From DASQZT01 sp963728965 (GTDB lineage Bacteria; Acidobacteriota; Terriglobia; Bryobacterales; Bryobacteraceae): a stretch of 64,000 nucleotides of DNA. A program made the position numbers and the translations under genes. Under the pieces are notes generated by a model. That model worked only from the letters and a program-made list of their open reading frames with translations. It ran no database searches and was not told the origin of the DNA. Positions within the stretch are counted from its first letter, which is position 1. Each line of letters opens with the position of its first letter. Location: contig CAVSMH010000005.1 of the NCBI GenBank assembly GCA_963728965.1, forward strand, positions 1-64,000, in the 5' to 3' direction. Below, one piece after another: positions 33,922-42,915 of this stretch.

Positions 33922-35345
33922 GTCGCGTTCCTCACCTTCGGCAAGAGATGTTTTTGCACTTTGCCCAGGGCGTTGCGCGGAAGAGTGTCCGTGCGCAGGA
34001 AAGCCCGCGGCACCTTGAACGACGCCAGCGCGCCGCGGCAACGCTCTTCGAGCACGGCCATGTCCATTTCGGAGCGAAGCACGACATGGGCCACCGGGAC
34101 TTCGCCGCGCAGCGGATCGGGCATGCCCACCACCGCGGCTTCGGCCACCTCTTCCTGCTCCAGCAGGAACTCTTCAATTTCGCGCGGGTAGATGTTGAAG
34201 CCGCCTGAAATGATGAGGTCGCTCTTGCGCCCGCTCAGGGTGTAGTAGCCGTCCCGCGAACGCACGGCCAGGTCACCGGTGCGAAACCAGCCGTCGGCAA
34301 AGGCCGCGTGTGTTGCATCTTCGCAGCGCCAGTAGCCTCTGAACACGTTCGGACCGCGGATGTACAACTCGCCTGTTTCGCCATCGGCCGCGGGTTCGCC
34401 CCCGGGCATCCGCAAGCGGACGGAAACGCCGGGCAGCGGCAGCCCCACACTGCCGGCACGGCGCTCGCCGGTGTAGGGATTGCTGAGGTTCATCAGGGTC
34501 TCGCTCATGCCATAGCGTTCCAGCACGGTGTGGCCGAAGCGCGCGCGGAACTGGTCGAATACCTGCGCGGGCAAGGGCGCCGAGCCCGATACGAACAGAC
34601 GCATGAACTCGCCGATTCGCGCTGCCTGTTCCGCCGGCACATCCAGTAGCCGCAAATACATCGTTGGGACTCCGAAGAAAAGGGTCGGGCGGAAGTCCAG
34701 GAACGTCTCGGCCGCTTTCTGGTGTTCGAATCGCTCCAGGAGCCGCATCCGACACCCGCTCATGAGCCAGCAGTGGAGGCCGTTTCCCAGCGCGTGCACG
34801 TGGAATAGCGGCAGGGCGAGCAGCAAACGGTCGGCCGCGCTGATCTGCCAGCAGGCCATCAGGTTGATGGCGTTGGCGGCGAAATTGTTGTGGGTGAGCA
34901 CGGCACCCTTCGACGGGCCGGTAGTGCCGGAAGTATAGACGATACAGGCGGGAGCGTCGCCGTCCAAGACGACCGGGGGCCGTACGTCCGGCATCAGGGC
35001 GGCTTCGGCGGCCAGATCGTGCGGATCCCAGTTCGGGATCATCGCACAGGGTTCGGCGTTTTTGACGATGTGCGAAATCTCGCGTTCTTTGTAGAGGATG
35101 TTGATGGGGACGAAGATGATGCCGAGTTTGATGCAGGCCAGGTAGAGGTCGATCATCTCCACGCAGTTGGCGAGATGCACGCACAGTCGGTCGCCGGTCT
35201 TCAGGCCGCGCCAGACCAGGCAGTGAGCCATGCGGTTGCTGCGTGAGTCGAGCTCGCCAAAATTATAATCGCGGCCCCCGAATTCGAGACCGACGGTATC
35301 GCGACGGCCGGTGAAGGATAGATCGAAAAGCTGGGTGAGGTTCAT
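33918..35345 (-). CDS. acyl-CoA synthetase (AMP-forming), MatB-like
   Basis: 475 aa adenylate-forming ligase. P-loop YTSGTTGPSKGAVLTHNN, LFHVHALGNGLHCWL, the A5 motif LERYGMSETLMN, DGWFRTGDLAV and the hinge GRKSDLIISGGFNIYPREIE; the catalytic Lys is in RNALGKVQKHLL. All core motifs are intact. The HVHALGNG region resembles malonyl-CoA synthetases of the MatB group, so a short or dicarboxylic acid is a possible substrate. ATG 35345 overlaps the stop of the MFS gene by 4 bp (ATGA). Confidence 0.92.
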   Translation of the reverse strand: MNLTQLFDLSFTGRRDTVGLEFGGRDYNFGELDSRSNRMAHCLVWRGLKTGDRLCVHLANCVEMIDLYLACIKLGIIFVPINILYKEREISHIVKNAEPCAMIPNWDPHDLAAEAALMPDVRPPVVLDGDAPACIVYTSGTTGPSKGAVLTHNNFAANAINLMACWQISAADRLLLALPLFHVHALGNGLHCWLMSGCRMRLLERFEHQKAAETFLDFRPTLFFGVPTMYLRLLDVPAEQAARIGEFMRLFVSGSAPLPAQVFDQFRARFGHTVLERYGMSETLMNLSNPYTGERRAGSVGLPLPGVSVRLRMPGGEPAADGETGELYIRGPNVFRGYWRCEDATHAAFADGWFRTGDLAVRSRDGYYTLSGRKSDLIISGGFNIYPREIEEFLLEQEEVAEAAVVGMPDPLRGEVPVAHVVLRSEMDMAVLEERCRGALASFKVPRAFLRTDTLPRNALGKVQKHLLPKVRNAT

Positions 35346-36586
35346 GAGGGAAGTTCCTTGCCGCGGGTCTCTTCGCTCCAGGGGAGCACGGCGAGCCCGG
35401 CCAGGAAAGCGACGGAGGTGAGCGCGACCGGAGTCCCGATCGTGTGCATCCGCGCGACGCCTGCGCCTACGACAAAAGTGACGCCCGCGGCGATGAAGCG
35501 GCCGAACGAGGTAGCGAACGCGAAGGCGCTGCCACGACACTCGGTAGGGTATTGCTCGGGAAGCCACAGGGTATAGACGGCGAAGTTGGCGCCGCCGATG
35601 CCGAGAAAAAAGAGGCAGGCGAGGAATGGGATGAGGGAGCGCTCAGTGTAATAAACATGACCGAAACCGAACGAAATCGCGGCGAACATCAGCAGGAAGT
35701 AGAACGCGAGAGCGCCGCGGCGGCCGAACCGCTCAGCCAGGTAAGGGAGCGCGAGACAGCCCAGGATCGTGCCTGTGGACAGCAACATCGTGGCATAGGA
35801 AGGGAGCTGGGGGAAAGCGATACCCTCCCGCTTGGCCAGGTAAGTGACTGATGCCGGGACGTACACCGAGCCGGCCCAGAGCCCGATCATGGAGACCAAC
35901 AGCAGCGCAGCGTTCACCACCGTGCGCCGGCGGTATGCGGGCGTGAACAGGGCAAGGAATGCGGCCCGCGCGGTCCATCGTACCCGGCTCTGCCACCGTT
36001 TGGGCTCCGCTACACCATAGCGGATCCAGGCAATCAGCAGCGCCGGCGTTCCTCCCACGGCGAAGACGGCGCGCCATCCGTAATGCGAGCCGATCACCCA
36101 ATTCACGATGGCTGCCAGGAAAATTCCGAAATAGTAGCCCGTGTGCATCCAGGCCGCGCCCTGCCGCCGCCGGGATTCCGGCCACTCCTCGGCCACCAGC
36201 ACGCCGCCCAGCGTCCACTCGCCGCCGATGCCCGCGCCTGCGAGGAACCGGAACAGCGCCAGTTGCCATACCGTAACCGCTGCGGCGCCCAAGAAGGTGA
36301 ACAGGGAGTAGCAGAGGATGGTGAGCATCAGCGTGCGGACGCGTCCGAAACGATCGGCCAGGGGTCCCCACAGAAACGCGCAGCCCCAGCCCACCAGGAA
36401 TACTGCGAACAGGATCGCGCCGTAGTAGCCGGTGTGCGCCTGGTCGGCGGGCAGGCCCGATCGCGGGAGCAGGTCGCTTAGCGCGGGCACCAACACCAGG
36501 GCGTACAGAAACGAGTCCATACCGTCGAGCGTCCAGCCGGACCAGGCCGCCCAAAACCCGCGGACCTGGTTGCGCGTGAGCATCAT
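35342..36586 (-). CDS. MFS transporter
   Basis: 414 aa, twelve hydrophobic segments. The loop 2-3 signature GPLADRFGRVRTLM and its repeat LAERFGRRGALAF identify the major facilitator fold; TLDGMDSFLYALVL in helix 1 and AGAGIGGEWTLGGVLVAEEW in helix 4 resemble the sialate/aromatic-acid-proton symporter type. It likely imports the acid handled by the other operon members. The start ATG (complement 36584-36586) overlaps the TGA of the hydrolase gene. Confidence 0.92.
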   Translation of the reverse strand: MMLTRNQVRGFWAAWSGWTLDGMDSFLYALVLVPALSDLLPRSGLPADQAHTGYYGAILFAVFLVGWGCAFLWGPLADRFGRVRTLMLTILCYSLFTFLGAAAVTVWQLALFRFLAGAGIGGEWTLGGVLVAEEWPESRRRQGAAWMHTGYYFGIFLAAIVNWVIGSHYGWRAVFAVGGTPALLIAWIRYGVAEPKRWQSRVRWTARAAFLALFTPAYRRRTVVNAALLLVSMIGLWAGSVYVPASVTYLAKREGIAFPQLPSYATMLLSTGTILGCLALPYLAERFGRRGALAFYFLLMFAAISFGFGHVYYTERSLIPFLACLFFLGIGGANFAVYTLWLPEQYPTECRGSAFAFATSFGRFIAAGVTFVVGAGVARMHTIGTPVALTSVAFLAGLAVLPWSEETRGKELPS

Positions 36587-38160
36587 AGGTGCGCCGGTCC
36601 GAAAAGCACGCGGCCGGGGCGTTCGGCCGTGACGTGGCCCTCGCGCAGCACTGGCTTTCCGTTGACGATCACGTCGTGCACGCCAACCGAGTACTGGTGT
36701 GGCTTGTCGTACTCCGAACGGTCCGCGATGCGCGCCGCATCGAAGATCACCACGTCGGCCTTCATGCCGGGGCGCAGCAGACCGCGGTCCCAGAGTTTCA
36801 ATCGCGCCGCGGGATACCCGGACATGCGGCGCACGGCGTCTTCGAGCGTAAGCACGTGCTCTTCCCGCACGTAGACGCCCAGCACGCGGGCAAACGTGCC
36901 GTAGCTGCGCGGGTGCGGCGAAGCCTGACCGAACACGGGAATCTCGCCATCGGAAGCGAACATCGTGTACGGCGACCGCAGGATGCGGACTACGTCCTCT
37001 TGGCTGATGGCGTGGTAGATGGCGGAGCACCCGCCGCGGCTCACCAGGTCGATGGCCGTATCCGCGGCGGCATCGAACGTGGGCTCGGCCCCGCGCGCGC
37101 GGGTGATTTCAGCCAGGTTTTTGCCGGCAAGATGGGGATCGAAGCCGCAATTGACCAGCGAGACATTCTTGGGATCGCCGGCGCCGCGGTCGAGCTTCAG
37201 CTTTTCAATGATGGTGGCCTTGATGCGCGCCCGTTCGGTGGGACTGTGCAAGCGCTCGAGCACGGCTTTCTGGCCGCCTTCGAGGGCCCACTGCGGAAAC
37301 AGGGCCGAGATGCCGGTGCTCGATGCGGCATAGGGATACTGATCGATGGTCACATCCACCCCACGAGCGCGGGCTTCTTCGACCAGCTTCAGGCTCTCGA
37401 CGCTCTTGCCCCAGTTGGGTTGGCCGATGATCTTGTGGTGGGTGATCTGGGTGGGAAGGCCGCCCTCTTCGCCGATTCGAATGGTCTCTCGGACGCTGTC
37501 GAGCACGTGGCCTGCTTCCTCCCGCATGTGGGAGATGTGAATCCCTCCGAGGCGTCCCACCACTTTCGCAATCTCGATCACTTCTTCGGTGGGCGTGAAG
37601 TTGCCCGGCACGTAGAACAGGCCCGTGGAAAGCCCGAAGGCGCCATCGTGCATGGCCTGAGCGGCCAGCGCCTTCATCCTCCCGATCTCGTCGCTGGTGG
37701 CGTTGCGATTGGCGAGGCCCATGACCTGCTGACGGATGGTGCCCTGGCCCACGAAGGAGGCGAAATTGACTGAGATCGGTGTCTGCTTGAGGCGCTCGAA
37801 AAAGGGAGCGAGCGGGAGCGCGGAACTGCCGTCGGGACCTTCCACGATGGTCGTTACGCCCTCGCGCAGGTAGTTTTCGGCGGTGGGAACCAGGAAGATG
37901 CCGCGCCGTCCGTGGGAGTGGATGTCGATGAACCCGGGCGCGGCGACCAGGCCGCGCGCATCGATCCGGAGCAGGGCGGTGGCGCCGTCGAGCACGCCGA
38001 CGGCGGCGATCGTATCGCCGCGGATTCCGATATCGGCGAAATACCACGGGGTGCCCGACCCGTCCACGATCCGGGCGCCGGTGACCAGGACATCGAATCG
38101 GTTGGATTGAGCCCAGAGGAGGACCGGGAGGATAGGAACCAGCAAGAGCGCCGCGCGCAT
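36583..38160 (-). CDS. D-aminoacylase / N-acyl-D-amino-acid deacylase-like amidohydrolase
   Basis: 525 aa with a signal peptide (LLLVPILPVLLWAQS), so periplasmic. Amidohydrolase barrel with the metal pair HSH (FIDIHSHGRR), ITHHKIIG and GIHISHMREE supplying later histidines, and an Asp in YTMFASDGEI. Where Alcaligenes-type D-aminoacylases have the metal-bridging Cys in GNCG, this protein has TTIVEGPDGSS, with Glu the plausible bridge, as in a broad subgroup of this family. First gene of the four-gene operon, with a TACAAT 7 bp upstream of its ATG. Substrate unknown; an N-acyl compound is likely. Confidence 0.85.
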   Translation of the reverse strand: MRAALLLVPILPVLLWAQSNRFDVLVTGARIVDGSGTPWYFADIGIRGDTIAAVGVLDGATALLRIDARGLVAAPGFIDIHSHGRRGIFLVPTAENYLREGVTTIVEGPDGSSALPLAPFFERLKQTPISVNFASFVGQGTIRQQVMGLANRNATSDEIGRMKALAAQAMHDGAFGLSTGLFYVPGNFTPTEEVIEIAKVVGRLGGIHISHMREEAGHVLDSVRETIRIGEEGGLPTQITHHKIIGQPNWGKSVESLKLVEEARARGVDVTIDQYPYAASSTGISALFPQWALEGGQKAVLERLHSPTERARIKATIIEKLKLDRGAGDPKNVSLVNCGFDPHLAGKNLAEITRARGAEPTFDAAADTAIDLVSRGGCSAIYHAISQEDVVRILRSPYTMFASDGEIPVFGQASPHPRSYGTFARVLGVYVREEHVLTLEDAVRRMSGYPAARLKLWDRGLLRPGMKADVVIFDAARIADRSEYDKPHQYSVGVHDVIVNGKPVLREGHVTAERPGRVLFGPAHL

Positions 38161-38173
38161 TGCGGCTATTGTA
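38161..38173 (-). promoter_or_regulatory. -10 element TACAAT placed for a leaderless transcript
   Basis: On the minus strand TACAAT (complement of 38168-38173) is followed by exactly 7 bases and the ATG at 38160. No Shine-Dalgarno fits in that spacer. The remaining gap to 38385 holds only short hairpin-forming GC-rich stretches. Confidence 0.55.
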
Positions 38174-38385
38174 CTATTTCGGACCCGGGAGCCAGCATTG
38201 GATCGAAATGAGCGGAGGGGAGCGCGCGCAGGCTGGCCGGGATCGCATTCCCATTCGCGGCGTCCGGTCCGTACGGCAGCCGGTCCCGTGCGGAGCGGCG
38301 CGAGCGCCGGCCTTCGAGGCCCGCTGGCGGGAGGGACTCTTGAAGTCCGATTCGAAGCGGGTGCCGACTCACGTCGGCAGCGCTG

Positions 38386-38937
38386 TCAAGGCAGCGGTCT
38401 CGCGGTGGTTTGGGCGATGGATGCGGCTGGCACCCAGTACCGCCGCTCAATGCCATCGCGGCGCCGCACGTTTTCGATGCGCACGCCGCCGCACTTTTCG
38501 ATGACGCGCGCGGAGGCGGCATTGCCGTCATCGCAAGTCACCAGGGCGGGATCGATGCCGATCTCCCGCACCAGCGTGAGGGCCAGCCTCAACGCGGCAG
38601 TGGCGACACCCCGATTGCGCGCTGACGGCCGGACCTTATAGCCGATGTGGCCGCCTACCCGCGCCAGCGATGGCGAAAGGCGGCGGCGGATGTACACCTC
38701 GCCCAGAATACGGCCTTCGTCTTCGATGAAATAAGCATCGGTCGGCGCCACGTCCGGCGTGGGGTACCCGCCGGCCTTCAGGCGCGAGAGCAGGTCCAAA
38801 AATGCGGGGTAGCCCTCCCATGCGACTTCATGCAGACCCCGATAGACGTGCTGTTCTCCCGCCGCGCGGAATTCTTCGAGCATTTCGACGAACGCGCGGG
38901 CGCGCCCTTCGCTCATCGGGGTGAGAACGATTGCCAT
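38386..38937 (-). CDS. GNAT family N-acetyltransferase
   Basis: 183 aa. The acetyl-CoA pocket is seen in GYKVRPSARNRGVATAALRL (the V-x-P-x-x-R-x-x-G-x-A pattern) and is preceded by AYFIEDEGRILGEVYIRRRL; the last strand has NAASARVIEKCGG. This is the standard arrangement of the RimJ-like GNAT group that acetylates small molecules or protein N-termini. ATG 38937 gives the canonical start; upstream in-frame codons also exist. It is not tightly linked to the neighbouring operon. Confidence 0.9.
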   Translation of the reverse strand: MAIVLTPMSEGRARAFVEMLEEFRAAGEQHVYRGLHEVAWEGYPAFLDLLSRLKAGGYPTPDVAPTDAYFIEDEGRILGEVYIRRRLSPSLARVGGHIGYKVRPSARNRGVATAALRLALTLVREIGIDPALVTCDDGNAASARVIEKCGGVRIENVRRRDGIERRYWVPAASIAQTTARPLP

Positions 38938-39052
38938 GTGAGCCGCCAACAAAGACGCTCGTCGGAGCCCTTGCGTTACGCGTTGGGTTCGGCAATCTGT
39001 ACCTTGGCTCCGGCCGATTGCGATCGGCCGGCAAGGGCTGCCGTGATGCGGC

Positions 39053-39169
39053 GCGGAACGCCAGGGATGAGTTCACCGCGGTAGCGCGGCGCGCGGGTAT
39101 GAAATTGGCGACGAGAGCCACGGCTAGAAGCGGACCCGCAATTTCCACGCGCAAAAGGAGCACGAGCAG
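39053..39169 (-). pseudogene. ADOP permease C-terminal relic
   Basis: The minus-strand frame reads LLAVALVANFIPARRATAV, matching the end of ADOP/MacB permeases (ALLACYIPARRATRVDPxxALR). Only the last transmembrane helix and the PARRAT motif survive, followed by VNSSLAFR. No start or upstream domain is present. Confidence 0.6.
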
Positions 39170-39207
39170 CGGGTGGCAGCAGGCCACAGAACCCTAATTC
39201 AGCGGCG

Positions 39208-40575
39208 TTAGGGGTTGGTGACTGTGACTGCAATCGGGATTGTGCCGGTCGCGGCGGATTGGGCTCCGGGTGCCTTGGCGCCATCCGTAGCCACCACACT
39301 GACCGAAAGAGTTTGGGAACTGCCCGATGGGATGTTCAAGGCGGCGATGGCGGCCGGGGTGACGCTGACAACCCCGGCGGCACTGACCGAGAAGCCGGCT
39401 GGAGCTGTCGAGTCCATGGCATAGGCGACGGTGCCGGTATTCCCAGAGGCACTTACCGTGGCGACTGTGCCGCCTGTCGAGTCTATCGTGGCGCTGGCCG
39501 GCACCGCGCTCAGCAGCAGCTCCACCGTCAGGTCAAAAGTGGCAGTGCCCGGCAGGCCGTTGGCATCGACTGCTTTGACCGTCAAATGATAGGTCCCCGC
39601 CGGTGTCGCGCCGGAGATGCTCACGTTTCCGCCGCTATCGACCGCGAGTCCGGCCGGTGTCGGTAGAGGAGCCGTCAACGAGAAACTATAGGGACCCATT
39701 CCGCCGCTGGCACTCACCAGGGCGTAGGTATTGGGTGTGCCGTAGGTACCGGTTGCAACATAAATGGGATTCAACAACAACCCGCCTTGAATCACGATCG
39801 TGAACGTGGCGCTACCCGTTATCGGAATGGCGGAAGAATCGACCACGGAGACCGTGATCAGATACGACCCGGCCGTATTGGCCGCCGGAGTACCCGAGAT
39901 ATAGCCTTGGTTGGCGTCCAGGGTGAGGCCCAATGGCAGGATACCGGACGTGATCATGTAGTAGTAGGCGGCTGCCCCTTGCGATACGGCTACGTTGGTG
40001 TTGGCCGTGGCCCCGTTGTTCCACGGGACGCCGACCGTGCCGGTGAGGTTGAGCGGCGCTGAAGGCGGCAGCACTTTCAGGCGTGGGGCCACCCACATAG
40101 TGACTCCGGGCTGACTGTGCACTCCATTGGCCGTGACCACGACGGGCATCTGCACGGGAGCGGTGATGTTGGAAATGGTATTTCCCAACGAGTCCGTGAA
40201 TGACCCCATGCGGCTGGGAAGCTGCACGTTGATCTGATAGAGCCCGGCGATGGAATCGGGCACCCATCCCGCGTATTTCACCCCGCCGGCCACACCCCCT
40301 ATGGTCACAGTGGGCCGGTTCTTGGACCCCGTAGTAACGCACGGCGGAAGCCGGTTGGAGTTGAGGAGTCCCGCCTGCACCACCATGCCGTCCAGGCTGG
40401 TGAATGCGCTGGAGGTCTGAGCGTTGAGCGCGGCGAGATAGCTCGGGCTGGAGATGCAGTCCCCCGACCAGGACGCCGACGTCCCCACGACGCCGTTGTC
40501 CGCCGAACTGTCGGGTATGCCGAGACCGGTCATGAAAATCTGAACCACATCGGAGTCCGTCTGCACGCTCCGCAT
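39208..40575 (-). CDS. TIGR03437 protein, C-terminal half (after in-frame TGA)
   Basis: 455 codons in the same frame as the upstream piece. The first 120 residues complete the TIGR03437 domain (DVVQIFMTGLGIPDSSADN, KYAGWVPDSIAGLYQINVQL, VTANGVHSQPGVTMWV). After it come Ig/cadherin-like repeats with putative-Ig motifs (LPLGLTLDANQGYISGTPA, PAGTYHLTVKAVD). The ATG at 40575 is only a formal start: the frame is continuous with the preceding piece across one TGA at 40606-40608. It is either the second half of a surface protein of about 1213 aa or a fragment. Confidence 0.75.
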   Translation of the reverse strand: MRSVQTDSDVVQIFMTGLGIPDSSADNGVVGTSASWSGDCISSPSYLAALNAQTSSAFTSLDGMVVQAGLLNSNRLPPCVTTGSKNRPTVTIGGVAGGVKYAGWVPDSIAGLYQINVQLPSRMGSFTDSLGNTISNITAPVQMPVVVTANGVHSQPGVTMWVAPRLKVLPPSAPLNLTGTVGVPWNNGATANTNVAVSQGAAAYYYMITSGILPLGLTLDANQGYISGTPAANTAGSYLITVSVVDSSAIPITGSATFTIVIQGGLLLNPIYVATGTYGTPNTYALVSASGGMGPYSFSLTAPLPTPAGLAVDSGGNVSISGATPAGTYHLTVKAVDANGLPGTATFDLTVELLLSAVPASATIDSTGGTVATVSASGNTGTVAYAMDSTAPAGFSVSAAGVVSVTPAAIAALNIPSGSSQTLSVSVVATDGAKAPGAQSAATGTIPIAVTVTNP

Positions 40576-40605
40576 GCCCGCCTCCTGTCCATATCCGATT
40601 AGCTG

Positions 40606-42849
40606 TCAGTTGGGGCTGAGGATGGCTCCCGGTCCCTGGCCGGAAGCACCCGCCGTGAAAATTCCGGGGTTAGTCGACTGGACATTGACCGGAAACGGAG
40701 CGCTGCTCAGTACGGTGGTGCCGGTGTTGAAGTTCACGACGATATCCACAGTCCCGGTGCCCGCGTAATTCGAAACGGCTGCCGGCACGATGAGATTGAT
40801 CTGGTTGTCCGTGGCAAAGAGCAGTGGGGCGTTGGCAATAGCTGTGGCGTTGGCGTGCGTCTGAAAGGTGACGGTGATGAGGCGTTGCGGATTGGGTGCC
40901 GGGTCGGGACTGAGGAAATTGGGGTAGCGCAGCGTAAGTGGATCGGGCGTGGCGGTCAGCACTGTGGTCGGGCCGCAGCCCGAGGAGCAGAAGTTCGAAC
41001 CGAACAGGCTGATCAAATCGTAAGGGGCGAGGGGAGGATTGGCTGGTGCCGTCACCTGCTGGAACGAGGAGGAGCTGGTGGCGGCCTGGATGATGGGGGC
41101 GTCCACAATGGAAAGGGTCGCCGTACCCGTGGGTGTTGTGCAGCCCAGACTGTCCGGATTGCACACACCGACCACTACGCTGCCACCGCTGCCCGTGAAG
41201 GGCAGTGCTGAACCGGGGGTTCCCGGACTGATAGTCAGCATGATGCTCGAGGGATTGACCACCGTGACCGAGGTGAGTCCTGGATCGGCCGAAATCGAGT
41301 TGGCAGTAACGATACCCACCGTGGTTTTTTGCAGCGGATCGGTGCTCGACACGAATCCGGACCCGCTGAGCACCAGCGTGAACGGGCCAGGATCGCCTAC
41401 CGGGAGAGTCGTGGGCGTGAGCGCGGTCACTTTGGCTGGCGCCGATTTCACGGTGACGACAATGTCGACCGTCAGAATGCTGGTCGGACTACCCCAGGTG
41501 AAGGTTACGGTTCCACTGAGTTGGACACCAGGTTGCGCGGCGGCAAAGACCGCCGGGTTGAACGTTACCGCGATCAGGGTCCCATAGCTGTAAGCCAGGC
41601 CTGCTTGTTGGTTCGAGGCCACCTGCGGCTGCAGTGTACCCGCCGTGCTCAGGCTGTAAGGAATCGCTGCGGCACTCGAAACTGCGGTGATGTACGCAAC
41701 CGGAGCTGGCTGCCCCATCGTCCAGGTAAGGCTCTGGGTGGTTCCACCGGCGATCGAAAGCGTGGGCGCGGCATTGGCTATCAGGAGACTCACGGGGACC
41801 ACGAGGTCCCCATACCCGGCCACTTTGATCCTTACTGTGGCGTTGTAGGTGCCTGGAGCGATCGTATCGGCGATGGCTGTGGAAGAGAAACGCACGAGTT
41901 GGGGCGTCACCCCGGCGGTATAATCCACCGTCAGCCAGATCGGAAAAGTGGACGTATCCATCGTAAAAAACGTCGTCGTCGGGCTGTTGGAGTTCAGCAT
42001 CACATCCACAAAGCCGGCGACTCCGGAGCCCTGGGTGTAATTGAGCCTGACCGAAGCTGGGGCGTAGCTCAGCGGACTGAGCGGCACAATCTGCAGCGTC
42101 ACCGGCACCAACTTGTCCGGCGCGGGCGCGTTCTGCAGATGCACGGTGGCAGAGTGGCTGGTGTTCACCGCGAATCCGCCGCATCCGTTGGCCGCGGCGA
42201 TGGTCAACGAGGCGGGCGTTGTACTGGCGGTAAAATTCCCGGGCGGCGTCGGCGATACCGTGAGCCAGGTGGGCAGATTGGCGGAGGTATTGTCGATCTT
42301 GAAGGGTGTGCCGCCGTTTGCGGCGGAAGTGACGGAGACGGCTTGCGCGGTGCCCGGAGTGTAGGTAGTCCCGTTCTTGACACAGGAGAGGATCACGGCG
42401 TTGGGCGAAGGCGTCAGCGCGCTCGCGCTGGTGGTAACGGTGGCATTGATGCGGACCGTGACATCGGCTGTGGCCGGGCTGGTCCCTGTCTTGAACTGGA
42501 TGGTCTGGGTGGCGGCCGCGCTGGTTGTCGCCCCGGCACAACCAGGTTTGAAGCTAAACGAATAGGTGAGGCTGGTGTTGCTCGCGGAGAGCACCTGACT
42601 GGCCGGTGCCGACACCTGTACACCTCCAGCCAGCGCGCCCAGGGAGATGTTGAGCGTGGCGGACCCCGCCAGGGGAGTGAGCGGCTGGACCAGCACGGGC
42701 ACGGCTATGGCAGGCCCTATGCTGGTATCGCAAGCCAGGTTAATCGTAGCCGAGCTGACCGTGAGGGAATTCGCCGCCTGCAGCGAACCTACGCCAAGAG
42801 CCAGGGCAATTAAAAACGGCAGAAAGTGCCTTTGGTGAATGATGGCCAT
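40606..42849 (-). CDS. TIGR03437 (Solibacter C-terminal) surface protein, N-terminal part
   Basis: 747 aa up to a TGA. A signal peptide (LPFLIALALGVGSLQAA) precedes four or more BACON/Ig-like beta modules with TWLTVSPTPPG and IWLTVDYTAG motifs, then an IPT-like segment (LPVGDPGPFTLVLSGSGF) and the beginning of the TIGR03437 domain (PLAPYDLISLFGSNF, LLFATDNQINLIVPAAV). The protein stops at ...GAILSPN, in the middle of that domain, and the missing half continues in frame after the TGA. Such proteins are extracellular and of unknown function. ATG 42849 is chosen over an ATG 33 bp upstream because the signal peptide begins there. Confidence 0.85.
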   Translation of the reverse strand: MAIIHQRHFLPFLIALALGVGSLQAANSLTVSSATINLACDTSIGPAIAVPVLVQPLTPLAGSATLNISLGALAGGVQVSAPASQVLSASNTSLTYSFSFKPGCAGATTSAAATQTIQFKTGTSPATADVTVRINATVTTSASALTPSPNAVILSCVKNGTTYTPGTAQAVSVTSAANGGTPFKIDNTSANLPTWLTVSPTPPGNFTASTTPASLTIAAANGCGGFAVNTSHSATVHLQNAPAPDKLVPVTLQIVPLSPLSYAPASVRLNYTQGSGVAGFVDVMLNSNSPTTTFFTMDTSTFPIWLTVDYTAGVTPQLVRFSSTAIADTIAPGTYNATVRIKVAGYGDLVVPVSLLIANAAPTLSIAGGTTQSLTWTMGQPAPVAYITAVSSAAAIPYSLSTAGTLQPQVASNQQAGLAYSYGTLIAVTFNPAVFAAAQPGVQLSGTVTFTWGSPTSILTVDIVVTVKSAPAKVTALTPTTLPVGDPGPFTLVLSGSGFVSSTDPLQKTTVGIVTANSISADPGLTSVTVVNPSSIMLTISPGTPGSALPFTGSGGSVVVGVCNPDSLGCTTPTGTATLSIVDAPIIQAATSSSSFQQVTAPANPPLAPYDLISLFGSNFCSSGCGPTTVLTATPDPLTLRYPNFLSPDPAPNPQRLITVTFQTHANATAIANAPLLFATDNQINLIVPAAVSNYAGTGTVDIVVNFNTGTTVLSSAPFPVNVQSTNPGIFTAGASGQGPGAILSPN

Positions 42850-42915
42850 CGTAAATTCCGTCACTGGATCTATCGGTAGCAACGGCGGCCCGCAGGAGGG
42901 TCACTCCACAAGATT

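Noticed and set aside
35346..35567. N-terminal extension of the acyl-CoA ligase
   Set aside because: The extra residues are a run of Arg/His antisense-type sequence overlapping the MFS gene; ATG 35345 with an ATGA junction is the standard start.
40606..40608. TGA as selenocysteine in the TIGR03437 protein
   Set aside because: The site is a surface-domain linker with no redox role, and I see no convincing SECIS-like hairpin immediately after it.
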